From Gymnopilus junonius (Eukaryota > Basidiomycota > Agaricomycetes > Agaricales > Galerinaceae): a DNA stretch of 13,895 nt. Both the position numbers and the translations under genes were made by a program. This document shows positions 10,672 through 13,895 of this stretch, piece after piece; the stretch's first letter is position 1; each line of letters starts with the position of its first letter. The notes beneath the pieces were generated by a model. It made no database searches, was not told where the DNA came from, and saw only the letters and a program-made list of their open reading frames with translations. The DNA is taken from assembly GCA_015501075.1 (NCBI GenBank), contig JADNYJ010000764.1, positions 1 through 13,895 of the forward strand. The letters are read 5' to 3'.

Positions 10672-11766
10672 ATGGGGAGGTGCGCGTCCCATTTATTTAA
10701 TGCCTTAAATTATGCTAGCTAGTCTTTGATGAGTATTCTAGGAAAGAAGAGTTTCAAGAAACCCATGAGAAATGGTACATCCCCGGCCTGATGGGAGAAG
10801 ATCCAGAGCTGCAGAAATTTGGAGATGTAGAAGGCGTCCCAGTACTCACTGTGTTTGAAAATAGGTGAGTGTTGAACTATCTTACTCAGTATACAACACC
10901 GTGGTACCATGACCTGTATCTAACTTTACAGGGCGGAGTGTGCTGCTCGAGGAGTGCACCGTCATACCCAGGCGGGAATTTGGGGATCGACTAAATATGG
11001 CGCCTACTCGATTGTTCTGACGGGTGAATACGAGGATGATGTAGACGACGGCTATGTAATGTAAGCTCCAATGGCTTGCTTCTTGTGCTTTCTTCATTGC
11101 GAATTTACACCGTTGTATTGAATTACTTTAGTACCTACACTGGGACAGGTGCATCCTTTCTCTGTGTCGGCCCCGAACTCTGACTCAATCTGATCCTTAT
11201 CACAGGTGGTCACGAACGAGACTCATCATCTGTCAGTGGCTATACATCCAAATCCTTTTTAAGGATAAATTATGGAAAGTTAGGCTAATGATTAATGGTT
11301 TCATTTCTTACTATTTAGGCTTCTGGCCGCACATAAGTAGCTGATCAGAATCTAAATTACAAAGATAATCTCTCTCTGTTTGTGTGTGCTGAACTCCTGC
11401 TTGTGGGATTTGCATTGAGAGAACTAATCAACTCTCAGAAGTCTGTAGAAACGTAGAGGCCTGTCCGAGTTATTCGAGGCAAAAATGAAGATTCAATTTG
11501 GGCTCCAGCAAAAGGGTGAGGATTGGTTATTCAAAATTTAATAACCTGATCTAACTGCTGTTTTAGATTTCGTTATGATGGACTCTACGTTGTGAAGAAT
11601 GCTGAAGAGACTGAAGGCCAGAGTGGATTTAAGATATGTAGGTTTAAGCTACAGGTAAGTTTGACAGATATCCAGGTGTATGTACATATATTCTGATAAA
11701 CAGTGTTTATTTTAGCGCTTACCTGACCAACCTGACATCCCAGTCAAATCTCGGCCCAGTGATTAA
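10672..11766 (+). pseudogene. SRA domain paralogue B, decayed or re-spliced
   Basis: Exons alignable to copies A and C: 10672..10679, 10742..10864, 10932..11060, 11132..11148, 11206..11231, 11319..11381, 11439..11515, 11567..11654, 11716..11766. SRA motifs are clear: GVHRHTQAGIWG, YGAYSIVLTGEYEDD, YTGTGGHERD, PVRVIRG, FRYDGLYVV. Pocket residues Y77, D80 and Y89 are kept and the thumb is Q57. Spliced like its paralogues, it meets TAA at 11334-11336 and TAG at 11454-11456. An alternative model avoids both: donor at 11236 with acceptor ending 11340, and acceptor ending 11456. That gives an open frame of 181 aa that drops a few residues at each place, but it needs a weak donor and skips earlier AGs. 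Exon 1 is only 8 nt with a weak GTGCGC donor. The rest is well conserved, so decay is recent or the protein is still made. Confidence 0.6.
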
Positions 11767-12461
11767 GAAGAAAAGGTTGCATATGCATGGTATACTCACC
11801 CCTTTAAATACCCCAATGCTTCGTTACGGAAGTTGTGTATGCGATTCGAATTCTTTTATAAATTTATTGCTTTAATTTAATTGGTCTTCTCAGCACATGA
11901 TGACTAGATGCCCCTACTCTCTCTGTTGACGGTCGTCCTGATTCGGGTATTTACATATGTTATCACTAGATTCCTCACCTTCGTAATGGCTTCTTTTCAC
12001 TCTTTATCCTCTACTAGCATGTCGTAGCATCGTTAACCACTAGCTCGCCATTTCAGATTCGAACAGTTCAAGTTCGAGGTCCTGCAATGAGGTGAGCGTT
12101 GGATGGCGGGCCGGACTTGCCAACATTCAGTGTCCACGGCTGTTCCGTCTGACTAGCGTTCAACAACCAACCTCCTAATTGTTGCTTCGTGATCACCGCT
12201 GTCTCTTTTCTACGGCTCTCGACCAGAAATCGTAGTCATGTGCTGTTTCCCAACTTCCTTGACAGGTTGATCATGATAGAATGGAGTTTGGGAAGCTTTC
12301 AAGATTAAAATAGCAACTTGAATAACAACTGTGCAATCAATCGTTAACAAAGAACAATGAGCGAAAAAGAACTTTTTAAATATCACTCTACTTGAAACTT
12401 GAAGGTCTTAAACACCTGAGTCATTGTCCTTTTCAACTATCCCCACCACTGAGCAGCACCT
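11767..12461. other. Spacer between SRA copies B and C
   Basis: No gene is supported. It is about the same length as the A-B spacer (695 versus 703 nt). It contains the shared 12-mer TTCAAGTTCGAG at 12067-12078. Unlike the regions before copies A and B it has no ACGCGT box, so the promoter of copy C differs. Confidence 0.6.
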
Positions 12462-13475
12462 ATGGCTATGGAAGCATTGTACGCATCGCGTTTCGTTCTC
12501 TCTAATACTTTCTTACATTTATGAATTCTGATATTTCACCAACGTTACGTTCTAGGCGAGCCAAGCTCATGGCGAATACTCAATTCTACCCTCCTGACCG
12601 GATGGGACAAGAACGGAAGAGCCAGCCTCCAGAGCCTGAGGAAGTCCAGCACTTTGGAAGTGTTGAAGACATCCCAGTGCTTACTACTTTTGCTGATAGG
12701 TAGGCAAGCTGCAGTTCTGCGGCACGCCCAGGCTTTGCTAATTTGCGCCCGTGATTCCCGTAGGCAGAGGTGTGCCGATTCAGGCATGCACCGTCCAACC
12801 CAGGCAGGAATTTGGGGATCGAGTGAATATGGTGCCTACTCGATTGTTATGTCGGGTGGGTATGATGATGATGATGACGAGGGAAATAAGATGTGAACTC
12901 CGATAACTTTATTTCTTTCTGGCTTATTGATGATCTATGCTCAAAGTATCTACACTGGGACGGGACCTGTGAGTCCTCATCGAACTCCTTTGTGGAGATA
13001 AGTATGCTGACTGGTGCACTATTTTTGGTTGTAGGCTAATGTGGATCAGGACCCTCATTATAGGGATAATCTCTCTCTAAAGGTATGCACTGTATTATAG
13101 ACCAGTGTCGAAAGAAGGCTCAGTGACACCTTTAACGTAGATATCTGCAGAGACAAAGAATCCTGTAAGAGTCATTCGAGGTGCTGGCCACAATGGCAAA
13201 AGGAATAACTCACCTTGGGCTCCAGCCGAAGGGTAAGTTCATACTTATTTTAAACATGATTGATCTTTTCTGACTGAACACAATCATAGATTGCGATATG
13301 ATGGGCTCTATGTTGTGACAAGAGCTTACATAGACAAAGGCAAGAAGGGAAATAAAATCTGCAGATTTGAACTTGTGGTGACGTCCATTTTCAAGTTTGG
13401 GTTCTAAATGTATGCTCAATCTGCCATATGTTTAAGCGTCTACCTGGCCAGCTAAAAATCCCAAAGAGGTATTGA
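12462..13475 (+). CDS. Stand-alone SRA (YDG) domain protein, copy C
   Basis: Eight exons: 12462..12478, 12556..12699, 12764..12892, 12947..12968, 13035..13082, 13141..13232, 13290..13377, 13437..13475. They give 192 aa. The start exon has the same length and phase as copy A, with MAMEALRAK matching MAAERLRAK. SRA motifs are GMHRPTQAGIWG, YGAYSIVMSGGYDDD, YTGTG, NPVRVIRG and LRYDGLYVV. The pocket residues are Y87, D90 and Y99; the thumb position is Q67. The finger loop is shortened: YTGTGPANVDQ runs almost directly into the next strand, so the NKR element is absent. A proline- and glutamate-rich insert (PPEPEEVQ) precedes the domain. One intron present in copies A and B inside the GTGG codons is missing here. 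It looks intact and is likely a nuclear methyl-DNA reader by family. Confidence 0.91.
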
Positions 13476-13619
13476 GTGCTGGGCATTTTACTAGTCCTCT
13501 GCTTTTAAATGCCTGGTGGTAATTACTTTGTAGTACGATCTTATTGCTTTGGATCTTCAAGTTTTATCGACCGTTTCGGGTAAATAGTTCCTTGATTAGC
13601 GTAGGAATCCCCGTTCCCA
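13476..13619. other. Convergent 3' spacer
   Basis: A short stretch between the stop of SRA-C and the stop of the minus-strand gene at the right edge. It must contain both 3' untranslated regions. I see no gene and no clear polyadenylation hexamer. Confidence 0.5.
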
Positions 13620-13895
13620 TTATAATGCCTTCATACTGACGTTGATGACTTTCTTTGGGCGGAGTCCCTGGGAGAGGTCCTGCACAACAATCGGTAAACT
13701 GGTTTCACAGTGCCACTGCAAGATGAAAAGCCAATTGAAGGTCGCGTCGCGGGCCGTACTTGATTGTCACGTGACTGAGACACGACATACGGTGATGCAG
13801 CCGCCGTCGAGCTCAATGACAACTTGAACTTGGACATCCTGAGCCAGGAACTCTTCTTCTTCGCCACTTCGTATATTGAAGTAGTCCTCATCGAA
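13620..13895 (-). CDS. 3' end of an unrecognised protein gene (partial)
   Basis: Reading from the right edge, exon complement(13791..13895) and exon complement(13620..13715) join across a 75-nt intron (GTATGT...TTGCAG). They give 66 codons ending in TAA. The peptide begins FDEDYFNIRSGEEEEFL, contains VVIELDGGCITWHCE across the junction and ends VINVSMKAL. The acidic EEEE run and the good splice sites support coding. The intron contains the palindrome GTCACGTGAC (13766-13775). The 5' part lies beyond the window. I do not recognise the family and give no function. It is convergent with SRA-C. Confidence 0.6.

Noticed and set aside
11334..11456. RIP-type mutation as cause of the stops in SRA-B
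   Set aside because: The TAA could come from CAA, but the TAG aligns with AAG in the paralogues, which is not a C-to-T change; two sites are too few to claim a RIP signature.

Overview
The window looks like nuclear DNA of a filamentous basidiomycete, most likely an agaricomycete. The genes are cut by many short GT-AG introns, mostly 49-82 nt, and several exons are tiny. The protein families (Cdc28-type CDK1, GPN1, an agaric-style F-box protein and small stand-alone SRA proteins) fit that group. There is no bacterial, organellar or viral character, and I see no tRNA, rRNA or CRISPR array.

Layout. Positions 1-2002 hold no supportable gene but contain a cluster of hairpins and palindromes at 271-525. 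An F-box protein gene lies on the minus strand (2003-3472, two exons). A gene-free stretch follows (3473-4296) with a dense nest of palindromes at 3931-4016. The minus strand then carries a complete CDK1/Cdc28 kinase gene (4297-6011, ten exons, 296 aa) whose glycine loop is encoded partly by a 6-nt microexon. After about 1.1 kb of promoter-like DNA comes a complete GPN1/Npa3 GPN-loop GTPase gene, also on the minus strand (7143-8688, seven exons, 377 aa). A 260-bp divergent promoter separates it from the first of three tandem plus-strand genes (8949-9968, 10672-11766, 12462-13475). Each of the three encodes little more than an SRA (SET- and RING-associated) 5-methylcytosine-binding domain. The right edge holds the 3' end of an unrecognised minus-strand gene (13620-13895).

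The most unusual part is the SRA array. The copies repeat every 1.7-1.8 kb and share intron positions. All keep the Tyr-Asp-Tyr pocket that holds a flipped methylcytosine in UHRF1, but they lack a recognisable NKR finger, the element that reads the opposite strand of a hemimethylated CpG. The first copy has Val at the 'thumb' position and the other two have Gln. The middle copy carries two in-frame stops when spliced like its neighbours, yet both can be removed by alternative splice sites.

The hexamer ACGCGT (the MluI cell-cycle box, core of the fungal MBF site) occurs 12 times, where about 3-4 are expected at random. It appears in introns and flanks of CDK1, and as close pairs about 80 nt upstream of the first two SRA start codons. 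This suggests, without proving, cell-cycle control of the kinase and of replication-linked methylation readers. All exon models were assembled by eye from frame, splice sites and recalled family motifs; no alignment or transcript data were available.
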